A stretch of 64,000 bases of DNA. Origin: Blattamonas nauphoetae. Lineage: Eukaryota > Preaxostyla > Oxymonadida. The stretch covers positions 124,001-188,000 of the forward strand of contig JARBJD010000101.1 in NCBI GenBank assembly GCA_033064195.1. Direction: 5' to 3'. Positions 52,247 to 62,925 of the stretch are shown piece by piece (positions within the stretch are counted from its first letter, which is position 1; every line of letters starts with the position of its first letter). The notes under the pieces were generated by a model. The model did no database searches. It saw nothing but the letters and a program-made list of their open reading frames with translations, and was not told where the DNA came from. A program made the translations under genes and the position numbers.

Positions 52247-52461
52247 GTCTTCCCTCTCTCGTTCCTTGGTCGTTCGTCGGTTTTTAAATGTCAACAAAAC
52301 GTTTTCTCTCGTTCAAGGCCTCCTCTTAATTCCTGGATCGTCTCACTAATCAGGATGCGAACTTTTATTCTTCCTTTTTGGACAATTATTTCGTTTCACT
52401 CTCATTGTTCTTCACACTTGTCTGACCCATAACGGGTGATTGAACTCAGAAACCTGAAGAA

Positions 52462-53364
52462 ATGGGTGCTGTAAACTCGAAGATGAACTCCTCCACTGCT
52501 TCTCCTAACCCTGGTATCTCTTCACACTCTTTTTCATATTCGCCAGATTGTTCTCCTTTCTTGAAATGGAGAGAGAGCAAAGTTAGATCTGTTCAAGAAC
52601 GGGTCGTTGTATTTCAGTCTCTTGTTGCCACATTGAAGTTGCAGCCTGCACTTGATGCTTCTCTGGAAACAAAAGCGATCAAATTCCTCGAATCTGTGGA
52701 TCCACAGGATACAGAACCAGCAAATGCTTTTCTCTACAGTCTTGCATCAAACTCTGATGAAACTTTGAGCAACTTCGTACAGTCCTTTGTGGTGCTAATT
52801 TCCTCACCCAGTCAGGCAATCACCAAAGCAACAATGCAGATGCTCAGTTCAATGATGATCAACTGTTCGGAAAACATCGGATTTTCGCTCGCCAAAGCTG
52901 ACCTGATCCCTCAGCTCATCAACACTCTCAATCCACTATCTCTCTCTTTTGCCGAAACTGACGATATCCAGACTGGTCTCATGAGAATCATCTGGTCATT
53001 TCTCTGGCTCACAACACCGGATGGTCTCACACGACTCGGACTTGAAGATGAGAATGGGCAACAAACCGTTTTCGAGGCGGTTTTTCAACAAGTTCTGGCA
53101 CCTTCGGAGAAGTTTATTTGCCATTTGTGCGCACACCGCTATTCGATCATGGACAGACGCAAATCCGATTATCTCATGGACCTCCTCACATGTCTCCTCG
53201 AACTTAGTCCATTTTATCAACCAACAATGGATTTTATTCTTAGAATACCCATATTTCTCACGATCCCGAGTGGTCTCACATGTCCCAATAATTTTGAAAG
53301 AATCCATCCGTTTCACTGGTCTTTCTATCAAATTCTGTCTATTCTTGTTCCAGGAACAGATTAA
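52462..53364 (+). CDS. ARM-like family, subfamily 2, copy c with replaced C terminus
   Basis: 300 residues from MGAVNSKMNSS, again fitting N-myristoylation. Colinear with copy b through FVQSFVVLISSPSQAITKATM, LAKADLIPQLINTLNPLSLSF, FQQVLAPSEKFICHLC and FYQPTMDFILRIPIFLTIPSGLT. After SGLT the sequence leaves the family: CPNNFERIHPFHWSFYQ... replaces TFFE and the roughly 65 following residues. The 5' flank (GACCCATAACGGGTGATT) is shared with copy b. It may be a shortened functional copy or a 3'-truncated one. Confidence 0.72.
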   Translation: MGAVNSKMNSSTASPNPGISSHSFSYSPDCSPFLKWRESKVRSVQERVVVFQSLVATLKLQPALDASLETKAIKFLESVDPQDTEPANAFLYSLASNSDETLSNFVQSFVVLISSPSQAITKATMQMLSSMMINCSENIGFSLAKADLIPQLINTLNPLSLSFAETDDIQTGLMRIIWSFLWLTTPDGLTRLGLEDENGQQTVFEAVFQQVLAPSEKFICHLCAHRYSIMDRRKSDYLMDLLTCLLELSPFYQPTMDFILRIPIFLTIPSGLTCPNNFERIHPFHWSFYQILSILVPGTD

Positions 53365-53459
53365 AGTCCTCAATCTCCACGGATATCTTCTCTCAAAACT
53401 TCGTTTCTACACATCCTCTTTTCAAGCACTGACTCTCCAACCTTCATTGTGACCTCACT

Positions 53460-53900
53460 GCTCCACCTTTGATAAACTGCGTTCCACTCAGATCGATGTA
53501 CATCAAGTCACATGTGTGAAGATCGGGTGTGCTCTTTTCACTTTCTTTGAAACTCGTAGCACCTGAAAGCGGATTCTCTTTTTCCATGACGGTTACTCTT
53601 GGAGATTAAGATAATGATGTCCCAATGTCTCTTCACCAGTGTCAAACAGACATATAAAACCTGTTTGTTCTCAATTATCTCTCATAATTTCAGATAGACA
53701 AAGGAAAGGAGTGTTCAGGACACGATCGATGATGATCTTGCCAGATGGGTGCAAACATGTGTCCAATTCAAGAAAAAATACTTGTACTCCTGGGTTCATG
53801 CAGAAATCTAATTTCAACTGATAATTCAAGTGCAATAGAGCATTTTCGAGACTATTGAGTATTTTGCCTCTATTTCTTCACAATACATCTTATCCGTACT
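53460..53900. other. Gene-free stretch after copy c
   Basis: Short open frames only. No repeat, domain or RNA gene is evident. Confidence 0.4.
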
Positions 53901-53904
53901 CTCC

Positions 53905-54275
53905 ATTTAAGGATGAGCAACGGACGGACAAAACCTCCTTCTCATCGGACATCGGACAGAGACCCTGTCCAAGTCGAAACAGAAGTGATTCCTCTGGCAT
54001 AAATCAATGTTCAATCCTCCAAATTCTTTCATTAAATCACCCAAAATGTTGAATTTATTCATATTTCGTCTTTCAAAAAAATGAAAAACGTGTATTAGAG
54101 AATTCGGACAAAAATCCCATAAATTGGTGAAATGTCCAAGCATGTCCAATCTTGGACATCCGCTCATTTGTTGAAAAAATGAATTGTTTAAATTTCTTCA
54201 CAATCCAATAGTGATCAGTTGAAAACGGACAAAAGTGTCCAGTCCTGGACATGTCCGGATCGTCCTCCCCATCTT
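53905..54275. repeat. GGACA/TGTCC-rich tract, possible transposon remnant
   Basis: TGTCC or GGACA occurs about twelve times in 370 bases (for example CGGACATCGGACAGAG, GTCCAGTCCTGGACATGTCC). The density resembles the subterminal clusters of the TTGGC-ended elements and of 55985-56130. Ends and target duplications were not found. Confidence 0.4.
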
Positions 54276-54717
54276 AATTTGTCTTCGTCTTCCATTTTCT
54301 CTCAGAACCTCTTAAATCGCAATTTGAATTCACTTGTCGATTCAAGCATTCTATTGTCCTGCTTCACATCATTCTTGTCTCAAGTGAATCCAAATTCATG
54401 GAAATCAGTACAGCTTTCAAAAGCCGTTTCTCCTCACAATGTATGACATCATAATGGAATGATGTTTGAAAAATCACATCATCAGTGTGTATCTCCATTG
54501 TTTTTTACACTTTATCGATCTCATTCTCTTCATTAGTGTGGCGTGGATATCCCAATCAAACCGCAACCTGTTAAGGACTGAAAGAGATGAGATAAGACAA
54601 CTCATACCATCAGTATTCATCTCCATTGTTATTCCGGCTCTTTCCGTACCATTGGACGTCAGTTAGAACGTGTCCAACAGGAGTTAATGGCCTGGTGTCC
54701 CGCCTCTTCTGTATTAT

Positions 54718-55241
54718 GTGATCACAACCAATTCAGAGGCACAATCGTTGATGATTCAGTACGCTTCGATCATTGTGGGTATTGCGTCCATCATCATACC
54801 AATGACTGTTCTCCTTACTCAATACATTCAGACCGTCTCTTCACTCAAGAAGGAGCGAAGAGAAATCTCCTTCCAGATCTCCATTGGGCGGAAAGATGAT
54901 GTGTTGCGTCTGGAAGCAAAGGCTGGACAATACAGATGGAGGAATTGATGGCGACACAGTCGTGTCGACACACTTTGGGATTCCGACAGCTCAATCGCAC
55001 ATGAACACAATGAACGAATGACAAGGCTGGATTCAACGAAAACGAGATGGAGTTGGGATCGACTCAAGGAGAGGAGAATGAGGAGGAGAAGCTGAAGATG
55101 GAGCTGATTTCACAAGGAATGAATCCTCAGAAGATTACGATGATGCAGATGCAGGGGATGTCGCTCCAACAAATTGCCGAAATGACGGGGAAGAACAAGA
55201 ATGATGAAGATGATGATGAGAAGGAAGAGACGAAGTCATAA
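54718..55241 (+). CDS. Weak small frames
   Basis: 54718-54948 has a single hydrophobic helix (YASIIVGIASIIIPMTVLL) followed by a charged stretch. 55047-55241 reads KMELISQGMNPQKITMMQMQGMSLQQIAEMTG and then an acidic tail. They could be exons of one small membrane protein gene, but no splice pair is certain and no family is recognised. Confidence 0.25.
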
Positions 55242-55534
55242 AAAGTGAAGATAGAAGCAGAAGAAAAGAAGAAGGCGGAGGCAGAGGAGAAGGAAAACAA
55301 AAAAAGAAGAAAGGTCGAAGTGACTTGACCCCACAGTAACAGGAACTGCTCCACCAAATTCATACGATGTCGAGCTTCAACACAACATCGTTCTCCATCC
55401 GCGTTGTGATTACATTGATTCTCCTAGTCGTTGGTTTGTGTCTCAAGACATTCATCACTCATTGTCTACACACTTCTAGCTGACTTCCTAATTTTCCATA
55501 GCATATAGGATAAAATTGCATCCGCCATCCTCAC

Positions 55535-55716
55535 ATCCATTCATCACCCTCATTCGTCAGATCCACTCATCACCCTCACTCGTCACATCCACTCCTCACT
55601 CTCACTCGTCACATCCACTCATCACCCTCACTCGTCACATCCACTCCTCACTCTCACTCGTCACATCCACTCATCACCCTCACTTGTCACATCCACTCAT
55701 CACCCTCACTTGTCAC
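55535..55716. repeat. 26-bp minisatellite, seven units
   Basis: Units of the form ATCCACTCATCACCCTCACT plus CGTCAC repeat seven times in tandem. Two variants (ATCACCCT and CTCACTCT) alternate in the middle, giving a 52-bp higher order. An open frame through it (HSSLSLVTST...) is a by-product of 26 not being a stop-containing unit. Confidence 0.9.
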
Positions 55717-55988
55717 CTACTCTCCTCCACCAACGACTCTTTCGATTGAGCTTTTCCAGGCGGAAACATCAGCCCTTTCTGCCCTATATTTATCCTCCAT
55801 TGCCAATGAGTTCGATCGATCAAGATTAACTGTTAGAGAATGAAAGTATCTCTCACATTTCACCTGCAATCAAGGTAACAGATCCATTTGATCTTGTTAC
55901 ATGATGTATCAATCCACTTCACAGTCTTTTCAATAACTTCGTTCGATCCCACCCTTTTTCAAAACTTACGAGCTGTGACCTCCTAATT

Positions 55989-56113
55989 AGGCGCTGTCCG
56001 AGGACGGACAGCGCCTCACCTTGTCCGGACAACTGCTCCTCCTTAGTTGTCAGACAGATTTAGTGTAAACGTGAGGTCGAAAGACCTCACCTCCCCATTT
56101 TGGAGGTGAGGTC
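55989..56113. other. Cluster of perfect hairpins, two mutually exclusive
   Basis: 55989-56016: AGGCGCTGTCCG, loop AGGA, perfect 12-bp complement. 56071-56090: GTGAGGTC, GAAA tetraloop, GACCTCAC. 56083-56113: GACCTCACCTCC, 7-base loop, GGAGGTGAGGTC. The last two share the arm GACCTCAC, so only one can form at a time. GAGGTGAGGTCT recurs at 56567-56578 as a third possible partner. No gene is adjacent; the nearest frames are on both sides more than 700 bases away. Confidence 0.7.
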
Positions 56114-56860
56114 TCTCGATGTCCGAAATAGGCAACTGACAAACCAAAAAAGTGAGATGATCGACCACAACACGACGCTCCAACACCATTTCGCACCTTA
56201 AATTTCTTTCCACTTCACCGGAAACAGTTGAATTTCTCTTTTTTTCGCAAAAATTGCTGAAATTGTCACTTGATCCAGATGACAAAAAAGTTGGTGGGTT
56301 GGATCAATTATCAGTTTTTCCATAGAGTGATCCAATGTGACTTTCAATTTGATTTTAGATGTTAAATGATCTTCTCGAATCCATTTAATGAAAAAAAAGA
56401 GGAAATTTCTCCTTGATTGAGCTAATTGAGACAATAGAAGCGAAAAACAGCACCACATTTTTTTCCACAATCCATCTCACATTTAGAAATTTTGCTCAAA
56501 CTATAATCAATTTTTCATGAAATGAGAATCCTCGTGAAAATTAAACCAAAAACATAAATTAGAAAAGAGGTGAGGTCTTTTGAGGGTGAGTCAGGTGAGG
56601 ACCCGATCCAAACCCTGGACATATGAATTAGATCTGAACCCATACCAAATTTGTCAGAACCTACTGGAAGTAGCAATCACCCAAAACCTTCCAGAAGATT
56701 CTGGAAAAGAAGAAAATGGATGAATGAAGTGGAAAATTAGCGAGAGACTTTACAAGCAAAACACTGGAGAAGGATATCAATGATCTTTCTGACATGGAGA
56801 CTTTCGATAAACACGAGAGAAAAATTTTATAAAGATCCCATATTTCCAATGGATCTTGTC
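56114..56860. other. AT-rich stretch without a gene
   Basis: Apart from the repeated GAGGTGAGGTCT motif near 56567 and GGTGAGGACC near 56592, only short minus-strand open frames are present and none has features of a protein. Confidence 0.4.
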
Positions 56861-56866
56861 TGATAG

Positions 56867-57169
56867 ATGACTATCCTCCGAGAAGAGGACAAACAACGAT
56901 CAGACAAGACACTGTGGCTGATAACGCACAGGGTTCTGTTTGATGCAAATGACGCTATCCTCTTCCGACTCAACACTCCCAAAGACGTCGCCACGATTTC
57001 GCATCCACAATTGGAAGGTGGAGAGAATGCGGATGTGAGACAGAACGAGGAGCAGCGGTGGGTTCCGCCAGAAGAGGCCGATAGAAAGGAGATTGTGGAT
57101 CGCTCATACGATCAATGCAATTTTAGAGTGGTTGGTGAACGCTTGAAGGCCGAGAATGAACGAGGCTAG
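56867..57169 (+). CDS. Hypothetical 100-residue protein
   Basis: MTILREEDKQRSDKTLWLITHRVLFDAND...GERLKAENERG. The composition is soluble and charged with a balanced hydrophobic core (FRLNTPKDVATISHP), better than a chance frame. No family is recognised. It might be the last exon of a longer gene. Confidence 0.35.
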   Translation: MTILREEDKQRSDKTLWLITHRVLFDANDAILFRLNTPKDVATISHPQLEGGENADVRQNEEQRWVPPEEADRKEIVDRSYDQCNFRVVGERLKAENERG

Positions 57170-57381
57170 GAAAGATATCGTGTTTCCAGAGACCCATGAT
57201 GGTTTTGATGAGAAGTGACCCCATCATCTTTTTCAAACTGTCATCTCTCTGTCATCCCAAATACTACTTCCTTATTCATGGAGCCCAACAGCCTGGATGC
57301 TCACAAGGGGAAAGAAAGGGTTGATCTCTATTCGTCAAACTCTCCTTTCGCAAATCGAGATTTGAGACTGTTCATCGATTC

Positions 57382-59559
57382 ATGATATCGCTCTCGCTCG
57401 TCCTCTGCCTGTTTCAGCACCCCGTGGCGATTACTGCCAGTTCACACAAGTCGACGACAATCACGACACATCTGAACACTGGCATAAGTGTGAACGATCT
57501 TGCATCACTTTTCGGGCAAGAATGGAACACACTATCTTCTGGATCGAACATCATTAATGTTCTCTCCATTCCAGAAGGAACATTTGTTGGCCGTGATATC
57601 GAAATCGCTCATCGCTCTCTTGAACTGTCAGGCGAGCGGTCATCTGAAAGAAACGAGCCTGGAACACAAATCATCGGATGGCATGAGTCAAGACGAAAGA
57701 TGAATGAAGATATCGACAACATGCACACAATGGATCGAAGCATGTTCTCTGTGAAAAACGCGTCATTGTCGTTGAAATGGATGGACTTTTCACTGATCGG
57801 CAAGTCATCCGAAAGAAGACAAAAATCGAACGAAGCGGGAACATCAAGACTGGCGATTGTTTCAGACAGCATGCTGACAATTTCTGAAAGCAGAATTGAA
57901 GTCTCGTCGATGACAAGTGCGATTCTGATTTCACCATCGACATTCGAGGAATCAGGAAGAGAATCGTCAGTTGTGGTGAAGAAATGTTCGATTTCGAATG
58001 ATGTTTGGGAGATGCGTGGTGTTGTTGAAACATCGTCCGTTCCATCGTTTGGAGGATCAGTTTCTGTGTCGATTGTTGACTGTTCGTTTGACTCGCAGGT
58101 AGTTCTCGGAACAGACGGGATTGGCCTCTCATTGACGCGAAAGGCTCGAAAGCGAAATGAAGAGGTTGGAATGATCTCGTCATCGCTGATTCGCTGCTCG
58201 TTTGTGAACATGAGCTCGATTGGCTCGTCCTGCCAGTCACAGCTATCACATTTGAGTCAGAAGATGTTGGGATGTGTTGTTTCGCTGACAAGTTCGCATC
58301 TGTCGGGATCGACGATTCGGGACATGAACACTGGAGGCTCCGTTTTGTGCTCGAATTCTTCCTTCTCCTCCCTCCTCCCCTCCCCTAACTCAGACTCTGA
58401 AATCCCAACTGTCACCCTGCCCGGTCAACCGTCCAAACCATTTGTGAAAGACCTTGATTATTACATCACCGAAGAGAGCGGCACTGAACACACATCAGTC
58501 ACCTTCTCACACTGCCAGTTTGGATCCACAGATGAAGAATATTATGGCAACGTGTTTGAATCTGAGCGCCCCATCACAATTGACCAGTACTCAGGAACGG
58601 TCTCCCTCCTCTTCTGCTCGTTCAATTGGATTTATGGGTATTATGACTTTGGGGGAGTTGTCTCTGTTTACGTCCCGAACCATCACGACCACATGTGTTT
58701 CACAGCCATCATGTGCAATTTCTCGTCCATCGTTGCGGTTTCTCAAGGTGCAGCGATGCGAATTGAAGTCGCGGACGATATCCTTCTCGATTCGTGCCAC
58801 TTTGATGATTGTTGGACAATAAATGGGGGAACAGTGGGCGGAGCTCTGCGTTTTGATGGACTCGGGCGGGAAGGGAGCTTGAAGAAGTTCGAACTGGTTG
58901 ACTGTGTATTCACGGACTGCTGGAACAAAGGGTATGGAGGAGCGGTGTTTTCAGTTCGAGCAAATCTGTCGATTGTCGACACGATGTTTGAGTCTTGCTA
59001 TGCGAACGGAGGCTCGTTCTTCACACTCGGAGGGGGTGTTTGTTTGAGTATGTCTTCCCCATTGACTGTGGAGAGAAGTAGCTTCATCGGATGTTCTTCC
59101 TGTTTCGTTGGAGGCGCCATTGCATCGATGACACAAAACGACATCTGCATCTCCGACACTCTCGTGAAGGATTGTGTTTCAGGAACGACAGGTGCAGTCT
59201 TCACCCAACGTGCTGGCAATTCTGAGAATCTTTCGTTCTCGCAAGTTCTCTTTATCGGGAATTCGGTTGGTGAGGACAAAACGTTCTTCCCAGATTACAT
59301 GAGCTTAGAAGAGAACACGACCAAATTCACTGATGTCGCAATCATGGGTAGTTCGTTCACCGACCTGCCCAAACTCACGTTCAAAGATTGCTACACCACA
59401 ACCAGTCCTGACTCAGCTGGAACGATCGTCAAAGGAGATGAGCTCCCGACGGGTTTCTTCGTCGCTGAACGACATTTGGATTCTGAGTTCAATAAAATAG
59501 GTCCATTTCTTTCAGCCAAACCGACTGTGATTTACCAGAAACCAGTGCTCCTCTCATGA
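57382..59559 (+). CDS. Secreted parallel beta-helix protein, 3' end truncated
   Basis: 725 residues with an N-terminal signal peptide (MISLSLVLCLFQHPVAITAS). Beta-helix rungs follow: VSIVDCSFDSQVV, VTFSHCQFGSTDEEYYGNVF, VSLLFCSFNWIYGYYDFGGVVSVY, LLDSCHFDDCWTINGGTVGGALRF, LVDCVFTDCWNKGYGGAVF, RSSFIGCSSCFVGGAIAS. Unlike the copy at 29370 there is no membrane helix. The frame ends in TVIYQKPVLLS, which is translated from ACCAGAAACCAGTGCTCCTC, a sequence that recurs at 62122-62196 and resembles a DIRS terminal repeat. The 3' end was therefore probably cut off by an insertion. Extracellular role inferred from the signal peptide and fold. Confidence 0.75.
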   Translation: MISLSLVLCLFQHPVAITASSHKSTTITTHLNTGISVNDLASLFGQEWNTLSSGSNIINVLSIPEGTFVGRDIEIAHRSLELSGERSSERNEPGTQIIGWHESRRKMNEDIDNMHTMDRSMFSVKNASLSLKWMDFSLIGKSSERRQKSNEAGTSRLAIVSDSMLTISESRIEVSSMTSAILISPSTFEESGRESSVVVKKCSISNDVWEMRGVVETSSVPSFGGSVSVSIVDCSFDSQVVLGTDGIGLSLTRKARKRNEEVGMISSSLIRCSFVNMSSIGSSCQSQLSHLSQKMLGCVVSLTSSHLSGSTIRDMNTGGSVLCSNSSFSSLLPSPNSDSEIPTVTLPGQPSKPFVKDLDYYITEESGTEHTSVTFSHCQFGSTDEEYYGNVFESERPITIDQYSGTVSLLFCSFNWIYGYYDFGGVVSVYVPNHHDHMCFTAIMCNFSSIVAVSQGAAMRIEVADDILLDSCHFDDCWTINGGTVGGALRFDGLGREGSLKKFELVDCVFTDCWNKGYGGAVFSVRANLSIVDTMFESCYANGGSFFTLGGGVCLSMSSPLTVERSSFIGCSSCFVGGAIASMTQNDICISDTLVKDCVSGTTGAVFTQRAGNSENLSFSQVLFIGNSVGEDKTFFPDYMSLEENTTKFTDVAIMGSSFTDLPKLTFKDCYTTTSPDSAGTIVKGDELPTGFFVAERHLDSEFNKIGPFLSAKPTVIYQKPVLLS

Positions 59560-59565
59560 CGAGAT
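59530..59565. mobile_element. DIRS-like terminal fragment (fossil)
   Basis: TTACCAGAAACCAGTGCTCC and what follows match, in direct and inverted form, the two halves of the region at 62115-62200. The AACCAGTGCTC core is also shared with the DIRS element at 1084-5880. It is a short fossil end, not a full element. Confidence 0.35.
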
Positions 59566-59678
59566 TGGTGTGATCAAATAATAATATTAATTATGGGGTA
59601 GGCCAAGAAAATGAGGAACTTGCAAATGAAATATGTTCTCGGTTTGTGTAGAAAAGGAACCGAGAAACAAGTCTAGAG

Positions 59679-61922
59679 TTGGCATGTTAATTGGATTGGA
59701 CGGTGCCAGCGTTGGACTGGACAATTGACTTCGGTTGGATATTCAATTTTCATCCTGTTCATTTTACTCTCATTCCATATATTTGTTTCCTTTCACTTGA
59801 AAATGAGAAGTCTGTTGAAAATCAGCGAAATGGTGAGAATCCGATGATACTCTTCTTCAAGTGACGAGTTGCTTGATCCACCCACCATTGGACGTCATTG
59901 GATGTCATTGGACATTTCGCTGATACTTTTGTTCTGATGTCTTCTCAATTAGTGCATACCGTTTTTGAAGTTTTCAAAGAGTCGGCAAAATTGGACTGTC
60001 CGATTGGACATCCAGTCCTGGACGTCCAATCGACATCTAGAAAGGGTCACAGTTGCTTCTCCATTTCGATGTTGGTGTGATATTACCACCCATCTCTCAC
60101 TTTTTGATTAGTCTTAGACCTCATCACTTTGTTTGAGCGAGGTAGTGCCTTCATCTCTGCATTTTGCTGCCCCTGGATGTGACCAAACTCAGAACAGTTT
60201 GAGTCGCCGTTGATAGTGTTTTCTCTCTTTATTTTCAATTTCTAGCCACTTCCTTCACTTCTTCTCTCCATCTCTTGCAGGAACAGGGTGCTCATTCATC
60301 CACAAGCGAAAAGTCAACACGATCGAACTGTCGGACGTCTTCTCCTCTGAGAAGAAATGAACAACTGTCATCGAATTGGTAGAAAATGGACTCAGAGTAT
60401 TTTCAAAGGGAACCTCCAAGACGACGGGCATATTGTTCCCCAATATGCACTAGGATGGGAGATCTGTTGCCATCGGTTTGCATCTCTTGCTTATTCATTT
60501 TTTTGACATTTTTTCATCGTATTGGACCCTCCTCATTCATCTCTTCACATTCGACATATAGATCGGGAGTTAAGGGGAGATTTGAGCAGATCGCGAAACA
60601 GGCCGAGGCGAAGAGGCAAGAATCGGAGGAGATGGTAGCTAGGAATATGGAATCAGATGATGAGAAGAAAGATTCGAAGACAGTTGTGATTCCAAAGGAA
60701 GTGAAGTCTCCAGAACCCAGCCAGAACAAGATTGAACAAGAACACACTGTTGCACTTGTTGTAACTCTAACTGATCAAACGATGGCCGAATCAATCGGTG
60801 AAGAAAAGAAGGAATCAACAAAACAAGTCGAGAAGAAAGAAGAACCGAAAGTTCAGGACAATGAAATACTTTGCGAAAACAATGGAAGAGAAGAATTTAT
60901 CATCGATACAAGGTTTGTCAGAATGAATTCCCAGAAATTTCATCTCATCTTCATTGTCCTCTCAAGAGATATCTCCGTTCTTCATAATCTTTCACATTCT
61001 CCACATTGATCCTTCTTCTCTTTTTCTCCTTAACCTCCAGAATTCAACATTTCCCCCCACACGACAATGCTCCAACGAAGTCAACGTCGTTGAACACAGC
61101 TTCTTCAACCGGGTATTCTTCACAATCGCTTTCCTCAAGATCTTCCTCTAAATCATGATCACACTTGTTAACGGTCTCACCTACTCTTTTTTTGGTCATA
61201 CACAGACACCCTGGACTGAATTTGTGTTCTGATCTCTTCGAACTCGGCGTATTTCTACTTGTGCATGGCCCTGATGATCACACTTGCGAAAATCGGAAAG
61301 GAGGGGAATCAAAGATTCTTGGACGCTCGCTTCGATCTGAACAGGGAGTGACGGTGAATGAAAAGCAAACAAGGAAGGGGATGCGAGGAAGAACGAACAT
61401 AGACGCGCTGTTGATGTTTGTAAGATCTCAACCAGCCCTAAAATAGACTGAGCCAATCGTCGAAGGAAATTCAGAAGAATCACAACAAGCTGAAGGTCGG
61501 CTGCCGTATATTTTGTCTTCTTTTCACTTAATTCGTCACTAATCACACTTTTTTACCTTGTGTCATTTTTACCAGCCAGGTTCTGATATCCACCCTCGCC
61601 ATATCAATTATTCCATCTTTGAGATCATTGCTGCAAGAATATGTTTGTTGAATTGATAATTCGAGGAGAAAAGGATGTGGTTTGGAATGATCATCCCATT
61701 TCCATCCGATAATTCAGTTCTCCGGACACAATTGACCTCAATCTGCTGAAATATCTCTAATCTGCCCACAGAACACCTTCCCTTGTCGTTTCGAGTCATT
61801 TTGTTGCAATGACTTGGATTTCACCCATTGCCCGGTTTTATGAACTCCCTCGGCTCCCAAATAGGAGACTGGACATTGGACTGGACATTGCCACCTCGAC
61901 TGGACACAGCTTAACAGGCCAA
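59679..61922 (+). mobile_element. TTGGC-ended DNA transposon, copy B, with captured gene
   Basis: 2244 bp, nearly identical to copy A but inverted in the window. Ends TTGGCATGTTAA and (inverted)TTGGCCTGTTAA; exact 8-bp target duplication GTCTAGAG at 59671-59678 and 61923-61930. GTCCA motifs cluster at 59700-60030 and 61870-61920. The interior holds one host-like gene with introns and no recognisable transposase. It landed in DIRS-like fossil sequence between 59565 and 62115. Two near-identical copies with clean duplications mean recent activity. Confidence 0.87.
60386..61446 (+). CDS. Non-transposase gene inside transposon copy B
   Basis: Spliced by eye: MDSEYFQREPPRRRAYCSP..., an intron ending TCGACATATAG near 60562, then SGVKGRFEQIAKQAEAKRQESEEMV, a Lys/Glu-rich segment and ENNGREEFIIDT. 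An intron (GTTTGTCAG...CTCCAG) leads to NSTFPPTRQCSNEVNVVEHSFFNRVF. A further part (HRHPGLNLCSDLFELGVFLLVHGPDDHTCENRKGGE...SQPALK) follows a third intron. The first region is coiled-coil-like; no DDE catalytic domain is seen. Copy A carries the same gene at 28474-27218 on the minus strand. It may be captured host sequence or an accessory protein of the element. Confidence 0.5.
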
Positions 61923-62114
61923 GTCTAGAGTAAAGAGAGACACGTAGGAAGGGGTACGTTGTCTATCTTACAGTTCCAAGGCCAGTATACGCCCATTTTC
62001 CCAGGTGCCACTTCACAGTGAGCACCTGGTTCTGGCCAAAGGCCGGGAGAAGGAGCAAAAAGGGAAAGAAACTCCAATTCCCATTGGAGAAGAAAACCCT
62101 GTGGGTGTGGCAGA

Positions 62115-62200
62115 CAGGTTGATGAGAGGAGCACTGGTTTCTGGTAAAGAACCGCCCTTCCAGTAGGTTCATTACGAAACCAGCTGCTCCTCTCATGACG
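62115..62200. mobile_element. DIRS-like internal complementary region (fossil)
   Basis: GTTGATGAGAGGAGCACTGG... and ...CCAGCTGCTCCTCTCATGAC face each other around a 30-base centre, the same arrangement as the 5450-5521 region of the element at 1084-5880, though the sequence differs. One half matches the fragment at 59530. It is a small remnant of a second DIRS-like lineage; coding parts are gone. Confidence 0.35.
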
Positions 62201-62925
62201 AGACTTGAAAGGGACAAAAGGGGGATGAATAAAGAAGAAAAACAAGCCTGAGGTATCAACTGACAGTGGTGATGGCGAAGGCAGGCCGTGACCAGCGAAA
62301 CGCTGCTGCCACCAAACAGGATAAGAAAAACGGATGGCGAGTGTGGAGCTTCTTGATCAAGAATCGGTGTCCAGCCGAATAGCTCACTCACTCAAGCCCA
62401 CTTCGTTCTCTCTCATTCTGGCTTTCTTCATATTCTCACCCGAGTCTAATTCTCCCTCCCCCATTGCCAAGTTGAACTTGCAGAGACAGAACCTCGACCA
62501 GTGAATCACAAGTCGCCTATGGTTGAGGTCTGACCACCCTCAGAAGACTTCAGAAGAGGGACAACTTGGGTTGGATCCGTCATGTGCGGGTATATAGACA
62601 TGTGAAGCTCGATACTGATTGCGTTGACTCTTCAAAATTGTCACAGCCTGTGCATGTGCACTCGAAGGAAGGAGATCGATGATCCTCATCCGGGAAGCGA
62701 GCGAGCTCAATGGGAGTGTTGAGCTAATGTGCCACACTTCGTAGGAGATGCTATCACGATCAGAATCGACAAAACTTCGGTACGACCAAATTGCCGCATC
62801 GTCAAACAGCAAGGGTGATTGCCACCAGACCGAAGGGACATGGCTTATCAACGGTGGTTGGAGAGGGTCTCATCAACAATCAACCCCAACAGAGGTGAGT
62901 ATACTATCACTCCAGTTCCCACTAT

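Noticed and set aside
55535-55716. CRISPR array
   Set aside because: Units are contiguous 26-bp tandem repeats with no variable spacers, in a eukaryotic context.
62540-62851. LINE reverse-transcriptase remnant on the minus strand
   Set aside because: The frame is short and carries no RT or endonuclease motif.
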